A stretch of DNA of 64,000 bases from Globodera rostochiensis (lineage: Eukaryota > Nematoda > Chromadorea > Rhabditida > Heteroderidae). The position numbers were made by a program, and so were the translations under genes. The stretch covers positions 2,972,449 to 3,036,448 of the forward strand of contig JAEVLN010000011.1 in the NCBI GenBank assembly GCA_018350325.1. The letters run 5' to 3'. Under the pieces are notes generated by a model that saw only the letters and a program-made list of their open reading frames with translations, did not search any database and was not told the origin of the DNA. Below, piece by piece: positions 24,401 through 35,771 of this stretch; within the stretch, counting starts at the first letter, position 1, and each line of letters begins with the position of its first letter.

Positions 24401-25419
24401 ATGGTTGGCCTTTTGCAGAGATGCACCGACCATTTTGACTATTCGTTTTTGCCATAAACAAGTTTAGATAATTGACTTATTCACTGTCCTTTTGCTGGGC
24501 GTTCGTGACTGTTACGACTTTTTGCTCAAATTGCGTCGTGAACAAAAACGGCCGAACACTTTGCTAGACATCGGCTCATTCGGAAGTGCCGATGAAGATG
24601 GTTCGGTTGTGTTCCTTTAACCGACCATTCACCCCTTTTCAGGCAACCGAATGTCCAAACAACCTCAGGAACAAGCCAGTCGCAGATTCCTCGTAGCCAT
24701 TGCAAACATTGTGAGAGACGATCACATGAGTTAACTTTCATTTTTGATCCAGGACTATCTGATCAATCGATCGGTCTCTGGCATTTGCCGCCGATTGAGC
24801 GACAATGGAGTCAAATTTGCCGATCAAATTTTCAAACGGACGAAAGTTAGTTAAAACCCGGATAAAATTGGGGAGATGTCTCCGTTGAGGACAAATTGGT
24901 CGCTTACCGCCTAACCCTTCTGGGACATTATACTGCACAAAAACTTTCACAAGTCCAATCCATTCTGGACACGGCCAATTACACGCACTTGCCTGACGAA
25001 GATGGTCTCATATTTGTACAGTTGCATCAATTTACACCAATTCTTAGATGTCTCGGACTTCGTCAAAGAGTTGATGCTTTGTGCGGTTTTTGTGCAGGCG
25101 GAGATGGCCCCTTTCTGTGCACATTTTACGGAACAGGTAAATGTTGGGCGTTTTTGCAATTTTCATATTTTCAAAGGTGTTGGCTGACATCGTCAAAGTG
25201 TCTCTGGAACAACTCTTCGCCGAACTTTCGAGGGTGGATTTGTCTTCTACGGAACGTTCAACGCAAACCATCGTCGATCTAACTGCGTTTGAAAAAGCAT
25301 TTCAGGAATTCATCACAACGGATATGCGGTTGATGTTGTGGGACAATTCCGTTTTATCATTAAATTTCGTTCAGTTCTGCCCTAAAATCAATCAGAGCCC
25401 GTTTAATGCCTCGGCTTGA
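21417..25419 (+). CDS. sec-5: Exocyst complex component 2 (SEC5)
   Basis: A subunit of the octameric exocyst, which tethers secretory vesicles to the plasma membrane and is a Ral GTPase effector. Starts MSAPAAISLRANAPLVTGIS, then an IPT/TIG immunoglobulin-like domain: GTLVTIRGERLGED, ICGTDCLATAKW, DIVIVTRLGGRGQSAVQF, QSSVWVDE-like (ESSVWVDESK). The following exon has FSPAWHLLENYKS. The helical rods contain NLEKRIAREEECS, FRDVLTRKDHADSTRNALSM, GEFATILNDYARAKALF and LIKFLKILDPESDPAW. The C-terminal helices run to AFEKAFQEFITTDMRLML, stop 25417-25419. About fifteen short introns interrupt it. The order matches full-length SEC5. Confidence 0.95.
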
Positions 25420-26118
25420 TAATGAGTAAGCTTTCCCATCTATAATTCCTTAAGACGGATAATTCGACATTTAAACAGAACTTTTCGAAACTCAATGCTA
25501 AATTTTCGTTCCGGGATGACGATGGCTATGGAGAGTATACAACAATACAGCAATAATACAAAAATGAAAGAAGGCGTCAACTCCGAAGTCAGCAAACCCG
25601 ACTCTGTGACATCCAAACCCCAAAAAATTGATTAAAAGTGCAAAGTGTGACCTACTCTATTTGATTGTTTTTGGCTGATTCTGCGAAATGTCCACTCGGC
25701 GATTTGTCATTTCGTAGCGACTCGGCGTTCCAAGAGACCACGAATGTGGCACTTCACATTTGTATTTTATAAAATGGCAAAAAACTAATCGACCATCTTG
25801 ACGATAAACAAAAAAAACAGCATTGGTTAGATGACTCATCGGTCGACTATCACCGCGAACCAAAAATTGTTGGGGGGCAGTGAGTCACGCTTCTGTCTTT
25901 TTTTCGATTTGACCATTGCTGTCATTCCAATCACTACACGAATAAAATGTTATTTTTTGTTCTTCTTGCTGCTGGCACCATAATTGGCTAACAGTTATTT
26001 GTTCTCATATTTATGTACATTTTTTGCGAATCTGACCAGCTTCAACACATCCACCCCGTTTCAGCTTTATGGTCAACAAACTAACATTTCGAACCCTCTC
26101 CAAACAACTTTGCTAGCA
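25420..26118. other. Intergenic DNA between sec-5 and ced-1-like gene
   Basis: No convincing gene. A minus-strand frame around 25.66-25.86 kb is short and unlike any family I know. The region should hold the sec-5 3' UTR and the promoter of the engulfment receptor. Confidence 0.5.
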
Positions 26119-29100
26119 ATGATCAGTCAATTCCTTCCCAAATTGTCCGTTATGCCATTAACCTTTCTTCTTGTACTACTTACTGGAATCTTTGTGCCTC
26201 CAGTGGATGGATTTTCGCAACCAGAGGTTGACCTGCATGGTCCAAATGTTTGCACCTTTGAAGAAGAGTGGGTATTGTTTGTTTTGTTTTGCGATTTTGT
26301 TAGTTAGTGGCAGTAAATGTATCTTATTTGTTAGCTGAAATTTACTTTTTAAGACGTGAAAAGATTGTCATCAAGAAATACGACCGCCAAGTGCAATTGG
26401 TCACCACGCAATGGTGCCCAGACATTTCGAAAGGCTTTCAGTGCGAAGTGAAGAAGACGGGGACCCGTACTTCTTACAAATCGGTCCCGGAGAAGGTCAC
26501 GGTGGTGATCACGCGCTGTTGCAAAGGATACTTCCAAGGGCATGACGACATCTGCGAACGTTCTCAGATTTATCAATTACATTTTAATGTCAATAAGCAT
26601 TCATTTTGAGTTTTAAGCTATTTGCGACCCTTCTTGCAAAAAGGGCGATTGTGTCGAGCCGAACAAATGCAAATGCTTTGACGGGTACGGCGGGGACACG
26701 TGCTCTGTTCGATGTCCTCTCGGCTCATGGGGACCGAACTGCCGGCGCACCTGCGACTGTGAACAAACGAAAAATTGTGACTTTGTCACTGGCCAATGCC
26801 GATGTCCAGCCGGTAAAGTGACAAGATTCTATTGTAATGTTTACTTTAACCCCTTAAGGCTTTATGGGCGCCCGGTGTGAAGAGGAATGTCCCAACGGAC
26901 ATTTTGGGGATGGCTGCAAGTCGCAATGCCTCTGTCAGAATGACGGCATTTGCGACAAAACGACCGGAGAATGTTCATGTCAGCCGGGATGGTCCGGGAA
27001 GCATTGCACACATCGCTGTGAGAAGTCGCATTTGGAGGAGGGGTGTCGTTACGAATGCAATTGCGCCAATGGTGGTGAATGCAATGATAAGACCGGCGAA
27101 TGCACTTGTTTGGACGGATTTTCAGTGAGTTTTTTTGGTCTATCAGTTTTCGGCAATTTGATGAAAAAAGATTTTTACTTAATCGTTTGGACAAATTTTC
27201 GAAATTAAATTAGTGAATGCACGGATTTGTTCAATAGTTTTTCTTTAGGGAGAATTGTGTGAAGAGAAGTGCAAAGATGGGTTTTTTGGCCCTGGATGTA
27301 AAAAGCGATGCGATTGTTTGAATGAAAATATTTGCGACCCGAAGACGGGAAAATGCGAATGCGTTGGTTTTACTGGCCCTCGTTGCCGAACGCCGTGTCA
27401 GCGAGGAACTTACGGGCTGGAGGTTCGATTTGCGTTGTTTTCTATTCCATAAGTTTTGTTTTGTTTTGATGCTTTAATTATTTCACAGTGTTCCAAAAGT
27501 TGCAATTGCGATTCTGAGGCAAAATGCGAACGGTTCAATGGCTCGTGCATTTGCTCGGAAGGCTTTCGAGGGGAACACTGCTCGGAGAAGATTTGCCCGT
27601 TTGACCGATTTGGACTGCGATGCGAGCAAACCTGCGCCTGCAACTCTAACAACACCAAACTGTACAACAAAAAAACACTTACTTTTTTGAAATCACTTTT
27701 AAAAGCTGATAGACTTATTTTGTTTTTTTTGATCATTTGAGTCTTTCCAATGCCAAATTTTCCCCCATTATTATCGTTTAGCTGTCACCCGTTGAACGGA
27801 TTTTGCACCTGTAAACCCGGCTTTATGGGTGCTGGTTGCAATTCCGTGTGTCCACAATATTATTACGGCGATTTGTGTGCACAAAAGTGCAAATGCGCTT
27901 TTGAAAATGGCGCGACATGTGACCCAACCGATGGGAAATGCATTTGCCCGCCCGGTTATACGGGAAAAAGGTTTTGAATTTGGGGATTCTTTTATATTTA
28001 TTACTTCAGATGTGATCAAAAATGTCCGTCTGGCTTTTACGGGATCCAATGTGAATCGAAATGCAATTGTCAGAACGACGGCCAGTGCGACTTTCGCTAT
28101 GGAACATGGTAGTTTATTTGAACTCATTGTTTTATACGAGCCAATCGTTGATACAAAAGCAATTGCACCGATGGATGGCGTGGTCCGAGCTGTTCGTTGA
28201 CATGTTGGGGGCAGACCTTCGGCCACAAATGGTTGTTGCTGAACTTGAGGAAGTGTTCATTGAAAATTTGGATGATCATTTTCCAGTCAAAGCAACTGCG
28301 GTTGTCGGAATGGGGCCGGATGCGACCCTTTGACGGGGAAATGTCATTGTGGGACGGGATGGACCGGAGAGAAATGCGATCAGCCGTGCGCTGCGATGAC
28401 ATTTGGGATTGATTGCAAACAGAAGTGTCAGTGCGAGAACGGAGGGACGTGCGATCGGGTTCGAGATTTCAGCGATTTGGATGAATTTCTAAACATTTTA
28501 ACAGTTTTCTGGCAAATGCTCCTGTCCGGAAGGATGGACAGGTACTCAGATTTTCGCAAATGTTTTATAAAGGAAAATTACTCAGGCGAAAATTGCGACA
28601 GTCACTGCGATTCGAACAAATGGGGCGGGCAATGTGAAAATGAATGCGACTGTTCTGGATTTGGAAGCTGCGACCAACACACCGGCCGATGCATTTGTCA
28701 GGACGGAAGGGTTGGCACAAACTGCGCGGAAGGTAAATTGGAATAACATTTATTCTAATTTAACACGTTCATATTGACAGTTTGTCCTGCTGAACGCTTC
28801 GGCAAAGGCTGTCAGTATCAATGTGAGAAGTGTGGACACGGTCAGACTTGCGACCCAGCGACTGGAGGTAAACATCGGCTTAAACTTTGTTGTTTTTGTG
28901 CTTTTGATTAACGAATGCGTAGCGCAGTGGTTGGTGGTTATGTGTCTCATGTTCGGTTCCCAATAAAGGGTTTATTCCTACGCCCCTACAAATTAGTCCC
29001 TCCATTCTTGCCACTTTCCGTTCCTTTTATATGGAAAGTGTATGCTTAATGGAGGCAAATCGCTGTCGAGAACCTTCGGTGTCCTGCCTTAAATTCAAAG

Positions 29101-30949
29101 GCTGGGATTCCATCCTCTGTCTCGAAAACATCGAACCTTTTTGCTAATCACTTATCGTTAATCTCATTTATATTTATTCTCAGTTTGTTTGATTTGTGCT
29201 GCTGGCCGGAGTGGGTTCAAATGTGAGCAGAATTGTCCGAAGGGTTTTTGGGGTGTCGGTTGCTCTGAAAAGTGTTTTTGTGACGCGGACGGAGGCTCTT
29301 GCAATTCGATCGGTGGGACGTGCGGTAACATCAATTGGGTTGAACAATTCAACAATTAGTCGTTTTATTCACAGAATGCGCTTTGGGCTTCACTAGCAAA
29401 TACTGCGACCAAAGTAAGCCTAAAATAATTATTTTGGTTTTTGCGTAATCAAATGGTTCCCCTTTCCTTAAATTAAGAATGTCCTGCAGAAACGTGGGGT
29501 TTCAACTGTTCCCAGAAGTGTCGTCACTGTCTCAACGGTGGTCTCTGTTCTGCATTGTACGTCTTGCAAGTGTTGAGCTCATTCGTCCGTCAATTTCAGT
29601 GACGGGGAGTGCAAATGTCCGCCGGGTTTTGAGGGAGAATTGTGCCAACGGCGTTGTTCCGAGGGAATGTGGGGCGTTTCCTGCATGAACAATTGCACGT
29701 GCAGAAGCGACCGGAAGATTTGTGATGCGGCCACGGGATTGTGCGAATGTGCTTCGGGTAGAATTAAATTGCAAGTAATTTTATCTGTGGATTAATTAAG
29801 GTCTGAAAGGGGACACTTGTGACGAGTATTGTGATGCCGGATTTTGGGGTCCCGACTGTGTGAAGAAGTGTTCGTGTCGAGAGGAGACCTCCACTTGTCA
29901 ATCAGTCACTGGACAATGGTAACCAAAAGGGGGGAGGGGTAATTTGATCGTTATTTCAAATTCAGCCTCTGCAATCCGGGATATTTGGGAAAGCGTTGTG
30001 AAAAAAGTTTGCTTTTTAAATTTAGCTGTGCTCGATCGCTTTTTTAGCCTGTCCGTCCGGCACCTACGGCAGGGAGTGCAAGCAGACGTGTTCCAAATGC
30101 CCCGAAGGCCAAATTTGTGACCCGGTGGTTGGCTGTTGCTCTCCCAACCTGGGACATTGTGGGATTGCATGTATTGTTTATATTATATTAATTTAATTAA
30201 CAATATTTTAATCAGATGCCGAACAGCAGGGCATCCAACGTTCCATCTCGTCTTACTTCTGGTCGGGCCTTCTGCTGTTATTGGCCCTTTCTGTTGCTTT
30301 AATTGGCTTCGCGCTTTACTATCGCCGCAAATATCAAAAGGCGCGCGACCCTCCGCTTCCGACAGTCAGGTAAAGTTTAATGAATTCATTTATACTGCAT
30401 GAACACAATTGGGTTAACCACAAAGCGAAAATTTAGCTACAACGGCGGCGACTACGCATCCGTGAACGGTGCCAATTCTAATGGAACCGGAACAGAACCG
30501 AAAAACCAATTCGAGAATCGCCTCTTTGATGAGCCCGACATGGAGGACAATTTGGCTATTAATCCCCAAAAGGAGAAGGCACTCTTCCGAAATGTTCCCA
30601 CGAGGCCAGAAAGTACCTTAACCACCAGAACGCGAAAAGACATAAAAACGAATGTTAAGACGAATACGCAACATTGGACGGACCCGACGAGGACTTTGGT
30701 TATGCTGAGGCCGGAAATGGAACGGACGGACGACCGAGCAGTTCATCAGTGGATGGAATGCGTCGTTCATCTCCAAGACGCCAAGGAAGCGACGGAACTT
30801 CTACGCAACACATTGGCACACTTCGTTTGCCGGGGCAGGCCACACCGCCAAGTACGGCACTGATCAACCCAACTAACCACGGAAGACCCGTCGGTGACGG
30901 TTCTACGAGAACATCTTTCGATGCACTCGACGGTCCGCACTTTCAATAA
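26119..30949 (+). CDS. ced-1: CED-1/MEGF10/Draper-like engulfment receptor
   Basis: A type I membrane receptor that recognises dying cells and signals engulfment. A hydrophobic start ([20 protein letters not shown]) serves as signal peptide. An EMI domain follows: VCTFEEE, then [17 protein letters not shown] and [11 protein letters not shown] long series of EGF/laminin-type repeats, each with CxCxxG-like spacing ([40 protein letters not shown]), covers 26.6-30.1 kb, mostly one repeat per exon with short introns. A transmembrane segment ([20 protein letters not shown]) near 30.26 kb is followed by basic residues and a tail with GGDYASV, FENRLF (PTB-ligand-like) and NEYATLDG (YxxL), the latter after a 44-bp intron. 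Stop 30947-30949. Other multi-EGF receptors are possible. EMI, EGF repeats, one TM and YxxL together favour CED-1. Confidence 0.85.
28916..28985 (+). repeat. tRNA-like sequence inside a ced-1-like intron
   Basis: TAGCGCAGTGG at 28920-28930 fits a pol III A box, and GTTCGGTTCC at 28951-28960 resembles a B box, only 20 bases later. The spacing is too short for a full tRNA and I cannot draw an acceptor stem. This is best read as a decayed tRNA or tRNA-derived SINE head. It sits in an intron that is long for this gene. Confidence 0.4.
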
Positions 30950-31963
30950 TTGATTTAAAACATGAAATCACTTTGGTCGCACAAAATACCTTTTGGTTAT
31001 GGAAAGGGAACATTTTTTTATAATACTTAATTTACACGAAGGTATTTGTATTATTTTTTCTGGACCGTTTCTCCTCTTTTGTATGTAAATTTTTTTGTTT
31101 TTGCAAAGATATTTTAATTTTAATGTCTAAATTCCCTTACCTTTTACTAATAGATCATAATTATGAGGAGCCGGTTTTGATGCTGAATACTTCAAAGCAA
31201 ATAGCCGCTGATAACGCAAAAGGTTTTAAATTTGTACGCAATAATCGCCTTAAAGAATGAAATTTAAGGAGGCGGGAACATTTACCAATGAATGAATTCG
31301 ACTCATCGAAGAGAAGAAAACCTAAAAACCATTTGCTACCATTCGCCCGCTTTCTTCGTTCGGCATTTTGAATTTCTCTGGTCTTCCGTCATCGGCTGCT
31401 TTCCTTTCTTTCGTTGCCCCCCCCCCCCTCCCCCCCCCCCCCGCTGCGACAATGGGTCATTGATCTTTGGCAAAATAAGCAGAAGTATCCTTCAGCACTT
31501 ATTTATTATTCACATTTTGTTTGTTTTCCCATTCCTTCCCCCCCCCCCCTCTCCCTGTTGCTGATGAGAGAGTTGACGGTGACATAAGCCCATTTACTTC
31601 GATCCGTCGCTTTGTTTTCTGATTTATTCACAATATTCTTTTCTATCCAATCATCCCCCCCCCCCGCGATAATTGGCCATTTTTAGTTATTTGCTTAAAA
31701 CTTAATCGTTGCCTTTTTACTTTGTCCTCCTTTTACATTGTTTTTCTTGTGTCTTATCTCAAATGCCTACCGATTCACGGAAAATGCGCAAAGATATAAA
31801 TTATAAATTTGCATTTCCATTACCCAAAGGAATTTTCTAAAGAAGCGAATAAAGATTAAAATATTTATGCTTAAGTTTTGTATTCTCTGGGCGTCATATG
31901 TTGCATTATGCATTCTTACGTAGATGATAAAAAATAAATTTATTTTGCGTCAGAATTAATCTC
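30950..31963. other. Intergenic DNA with poly-C runs
   Basis: About 1 kb between the receptor and the Rab gene. It contains C runs at 31420-31441, 31538-31548 and 31655-31665 and AT-rich DNA. No coding exon or RNA gene recognised. Confidence 0.6.
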
Positions 31964-33258
31964 ATGCCGTTCTCCTCTTTTTCGTCTCCTTCAAACCAAC
32001 AAAATAATGGGCAACAGCAAAGCAGCAGCGCAGTGCGAAAACGCCAACAGAATCAGCCGCACAATGCGGCAACACATCAGCGTGCGCTTGGGTCGAAAGT
32101 TGTCGTGTTGGGGAATATGGGTGAGTGGGACGGGACGGTGGACGATTTGTTCCCGCGGGTGAACGAATTGGCCTTGTCGGGAATGAGAAAAATTTGTTTT
32201 ATGAATGTTTCTTGGCATTTCTTGTAAGCGATCGTTTTGAGGTGTTGGGAAGACGAGCATTTTGCTACGACACGACGGGCAGGGGTTTACCAGTCAAATG
32301 AGCTCAACGCTCGGTGCCAGTTACATCTGTTCGCGATCGTTAGTCATTTCGACATTTTGTACACAATTTTCGATTTTGTTGCTTTTACAGGAAAGCCGAC
32401 AATGGGCGCGAGTTCGAACTCCAAATTTGGGACACGGCTGGACAGGAGCGGTTCAGGTCCATGGTGAGTAGCGGGTGGATGGCCAATTCTTAGTGTGGCT
32501 TCGCTTAGAATGCTGACAAATATTTATGGAGGAAAGGTTATGCCGAAAAAGCACAAAATTTAACAAATTATGACCAATTTCCTTTTTTCCATCATTTCTG
32601 TGTTCGCCGCATTGGCAGGTCCCTCTTTACATGCGAAACTCGTCGGCCGCAATGCTCGTTTTCGATATCACAAATCGCCAATCGTTTAGAGATTTGGAAT
32701 CTTGGATAAAAGGTGAGCGATTATTTTGTTTTTTGTTTCCTTTTGCTTTAATTTCGAACTTTCAGAAGTCGAACGCATCGATGAGACGGGCCACGTTTTT
32801 TTGTTTGTGGTGGCCAACAAATGCGACTTGAACGAAATGCGAATGGTCAGCGAAGAAGAGGGACGACAGTTCGCGGAGAAGCAAAACGCCCACTACTGCG
32901 AAACATCGGGTGGGCATAAAGTTTTCAATTTATCAACGTAATGATCGAAAATTGTTTTCGGAATCCGGATTTTTTTTTCTTAATTTTCGTCTTTTTAAAG
33001 CGTTGAGTGGCAAAGGCATTGAGACGGTGATGTCGGCGATCGCCGAATGCATTTTGCAAGTGAATAAATCGTTTTTTGTCTCGACTTCTTCTTTTCTCTT
33101 CTTAGGAGGAACAACGACTGCTGAAGCAGAGTCTGGAGTTGGGCAATTCGGTGTTCGATTTGGCCTCTCCCGCGGCTTCGGAGGAGACGGACGCCGGCGG
33201 GGCGAAGGGACGCGGCGGGGGGAGAGGGAATGGCAAAGGATGTTGTGCCATTTTGTGA
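31964..33258 (+). CDS. Rab-family small GTPase (Rab5/22/31-like group)
   Basis: A membrane-traffic switch GTPase. After a Ser/Gln/Asn-rich N-terminal extension of about 40 residues, the G domain is assembled over short introns: KVVVLGNMG joined to VGKTSILLRHDGQGF gives the P-loop GNMGVGKTS. Switch I is SSTLGASYI, switch II IWDTAGQERFRSM, then VPLYMRNSSAAMLVFDITN, the NKxD motif VVANKCDLNE and the CETS/ALSGKG base-binding loop. The C-terminus is Gly/Arg-rich and ends GKGCCAIL, a CAAX-type geranylgeranylation site, stop 33256-33258. Switch I and the WDTAGQE region look most like Rab5/22/31, but the extended N-terminus, ALSGKG for SAK and CCAIL end are unusual, so I give no symbol. Confidence 0.88.
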
Positions 33259-33610
33259 CGGGACGAATGCCGTAGAACGGACCGTCGAATGTCAACACAC
33301 GGGCAAACTGGCACAATTTCACAGAGATTTTCACATATCCCCCAAAACCTTTCTATTTGAATTTGTGTGTCTTTGGTTATTTTGCTTGGAAATTGCCGGC
33401 CTTTGAAAATCAATGCATTTTAAACGTCAGAATGTACAAATCTGCTGAAGGGGTGGACAAAACGGAAGTCAAAAGCTGCTTGACACTAATTTGTAAGCAA
33501 TAAACTCGACAAACAATTTGCGTTTTGCCCATCCCTCTGCTTCTGGTCAACATCCCTTTGGACGAGCTTTTGAAACGTATAAAACATTAGAACAAAGCGA
33601 AATATGACTT
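33259..33610. other. Convergent 3' flanks of Rab and lipase genes
   Basis: About 350 bp between two convergent stops. An AATAAA string at about 33500 could serve as polyadenylation signal of the Rab gene. No gene seen. Confidence 0.5.
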
Positions 33611-35173
33611 TCACGTGAATATATTGGCATATTTTCTCTCTCTTTCTTTGGCTTCTCTTTTTCTCTTTGTTCTGTTGTCGATGTTTGTTCTCCTCCCATT
33701 GTGCCCCCTCCGGCGTCCTTTCATCGGCCTCCCCTCCCCACAGCCGCGGCTTCCGTACAAATCGACGTCTCTGCCGAAGTATTGGAGATGGTCGCCCACC
33801 CCGAAGTGTACATAATGGGCGTTACTAATTGTTGTGAGAGTTTAGTTACTCAATTAATTCCTCCGATTGGTCGATCGATAGAAAGGGGGTGGACCTGCAA
33901 CGGTCGTCTTCCCCGAAAGGGCGGCCGGTGCATTCGACAAAAAGTGATTGGTTGGGGTCCATCTCGTCGGATGGATACCAAATTTCGGTTCCGTGGTGGA
34001 AAGGGCCGTGATCGCGCAACGGAATGCATCTGATTTGTGAGGGGAAAGGGTGGGAGGACCAATGGTCAAACGGAGGAATAATTTTAACCGGTGCGGGCTA
34101 AGAAGACTTTCGTAGCAGTAGGGTAAATGTGCGATCAAATCTAAACATGGAGTTGTAAATGGATTGGATTTGACGGGCCAACCGTAACGATGGACAATTC
34201 GAAAAGAATTAGGCACTAGCCGATCGTGGGAGTTCGCGTATCCGATGTTACCCACGCGGGGCTGACCAAAAGTGAGCAAAAGTATCTCGGAGGGCTAATG
34301 CAAAATAAATGAACGGCTTTCTGGGGCTTATCGAACCTTAGCGATGTCGCCATTTTCGAAGGCAAAACGGGCGCTGGCCAACGAAGCGATGGCACCGCCC
34401 AGGGAATGTCCCGTGAAGAGCATGGAGAGGTGGGGGTTTGACTGAATGAGTAAGGAAAGGAATCAGGGATGAGGGGGGGGGGTAAAGAATTGGGGGAGGG
34501 CGAGGCGATTACCAACTTCAGCTCCCTCAATTTTTTGCCGAATCCGACGTTCCAAAGAGCGTCCAGCGAAGCGTAAAAATAATGCTGAACGGAGCCGCCG
34601 GCGGGAAATGTTTTTTTGGGAGCTTAAAGTAACATTTGAATAAAAAGGTAGCAACTAAATTAAATTAAATTCGCGATCCAACCCATTCCGGCGAGCCAAT
34701 TGCCCCCCCCGTCAAATTCGACCTGTCATTGTTTCGACCAGCTCTAACACCAATTGAGCGCTCGTCCGAGTGCCACGAACAGTGAACACAATTATTGAGG
34801 GGGAAAGAGCGACAAATGCCCAACACTAAAAGAAAACAAAAAAATAAATGCTAATGGGGCCAACCCGCCGGTGGAAAGTTCTCGCCTCATTTCCAAATGC
34901 GTCACAGGGAATTTGCCGCCGCATTTGCAGCGTCGCGTTCCTTTTGATGAGACAGGCGGAAGGGTCCGCGGAATATGCCGCGGCCGCAAAATCAAAAGAC
35001 ATTTCAGCGACGGAATTTTCGTATTGGGCCGTCCAATTGGGGGGGAAACGGGGGACGGGGGAAGCCAAAGAAGGGACGGGTTGGAGAAGAAGGGACGGCA
35101 ACAGAAACAGAGGGAAAGAGAGGGAAAGGCGGGAACATGAGGATAATGACCACCATCGGCAGAACGCCGTCAT
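33611..35173 (-). CDS. Secreted class 3 lipase (nematode lipase 3 family)
   Basis: A predicted extracellular or gut triacylglycerol lipase with alpha/beta-hydrolase fold. ATG at 35173 gives a long hydrophobic signal (LSFPLFLLPSLLLQPVPSLA). The mature start has FAAAAYSADPSACLI. The nucleophile elbow FTGHSLGGAIASLASARF is near 34.4 kb. TFGQPRVGNIGYANSHDRL and, across an intron, VHRYDLIAHLPYC supply the catalytic Asp region. HHGTEIWYPSDEM contains the presumed catalytic His. Two later exons give VECTGRPFGEDDRC and VGDHLQYFGRDVDLYGSRGC, the usual family end. Here the frame continues for about 40 very basic residues (KGRRRGHNGRR...) to a stop at 33611, which is unusual and may mean a missed intron. 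Confidence 0.86.
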
Positions 35174-35562
35174 TAGCCGATTTCTGCTGACAAAAGCAAT
35201 GGCAAGGAAATGATTTCGATCCAAAGAGGGCTTTTCCTACATACCGGTAATAATAACGGGTAAAGAAAATTGACCTTTTGGGACAGACTCGTCTAATTGA
35301 TAACGTTTTTTAATTAAAACGAATGTTTTTGGTTGATTGGTGTTTCAATCGATGGTTTTCCTCTGATACCGTTGACTGACCAACGAATGACCGCGACCGA
35401 CCGGCGCCAACTTCACAAAAACTAAAACAAAGGCATCCCCCCGCCCCCCCTTTTTTTTTTTGGGGGGGGGGGGGGGCGTCCAAAAGACCCCCCCCCGCCC
35501 CCCCCCCCCCATTTAATAGAAACGCATTTCCCCCCCCCCCCCCCCGTCCTTCCCAGCAGTAA

Positions 35563-35594
<32 letters not shown>

Positions 35595-35771
35595 AAACGG
35601 AGAGGAAAAGACAAATTCTGATTTGATAAACCAATTTTTCTGATTATTTGGTCGCAAATTGAAAATAAATTATTTAAAATTTCAAAATAAAGTAACAAAA
35701 GCATAGGCCACCTAATTAAGCAGTACAAATCACCATCATCACCGAACACATTTAATTAAATGTTTGGCTTT

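Noticed and set aside
25657..25863. 68-codon minus-strand frame upstream of the ced-1-like gene
   Set aside because: Short, no family similarity and no supporting splice or promoter signals.
26862..28402. Minus-strand frames opposite the EGF repeats
   Set aside because: They are antisense shadows of the cysteine-rich exons. The plus strand carries the conserved EGF spacing.
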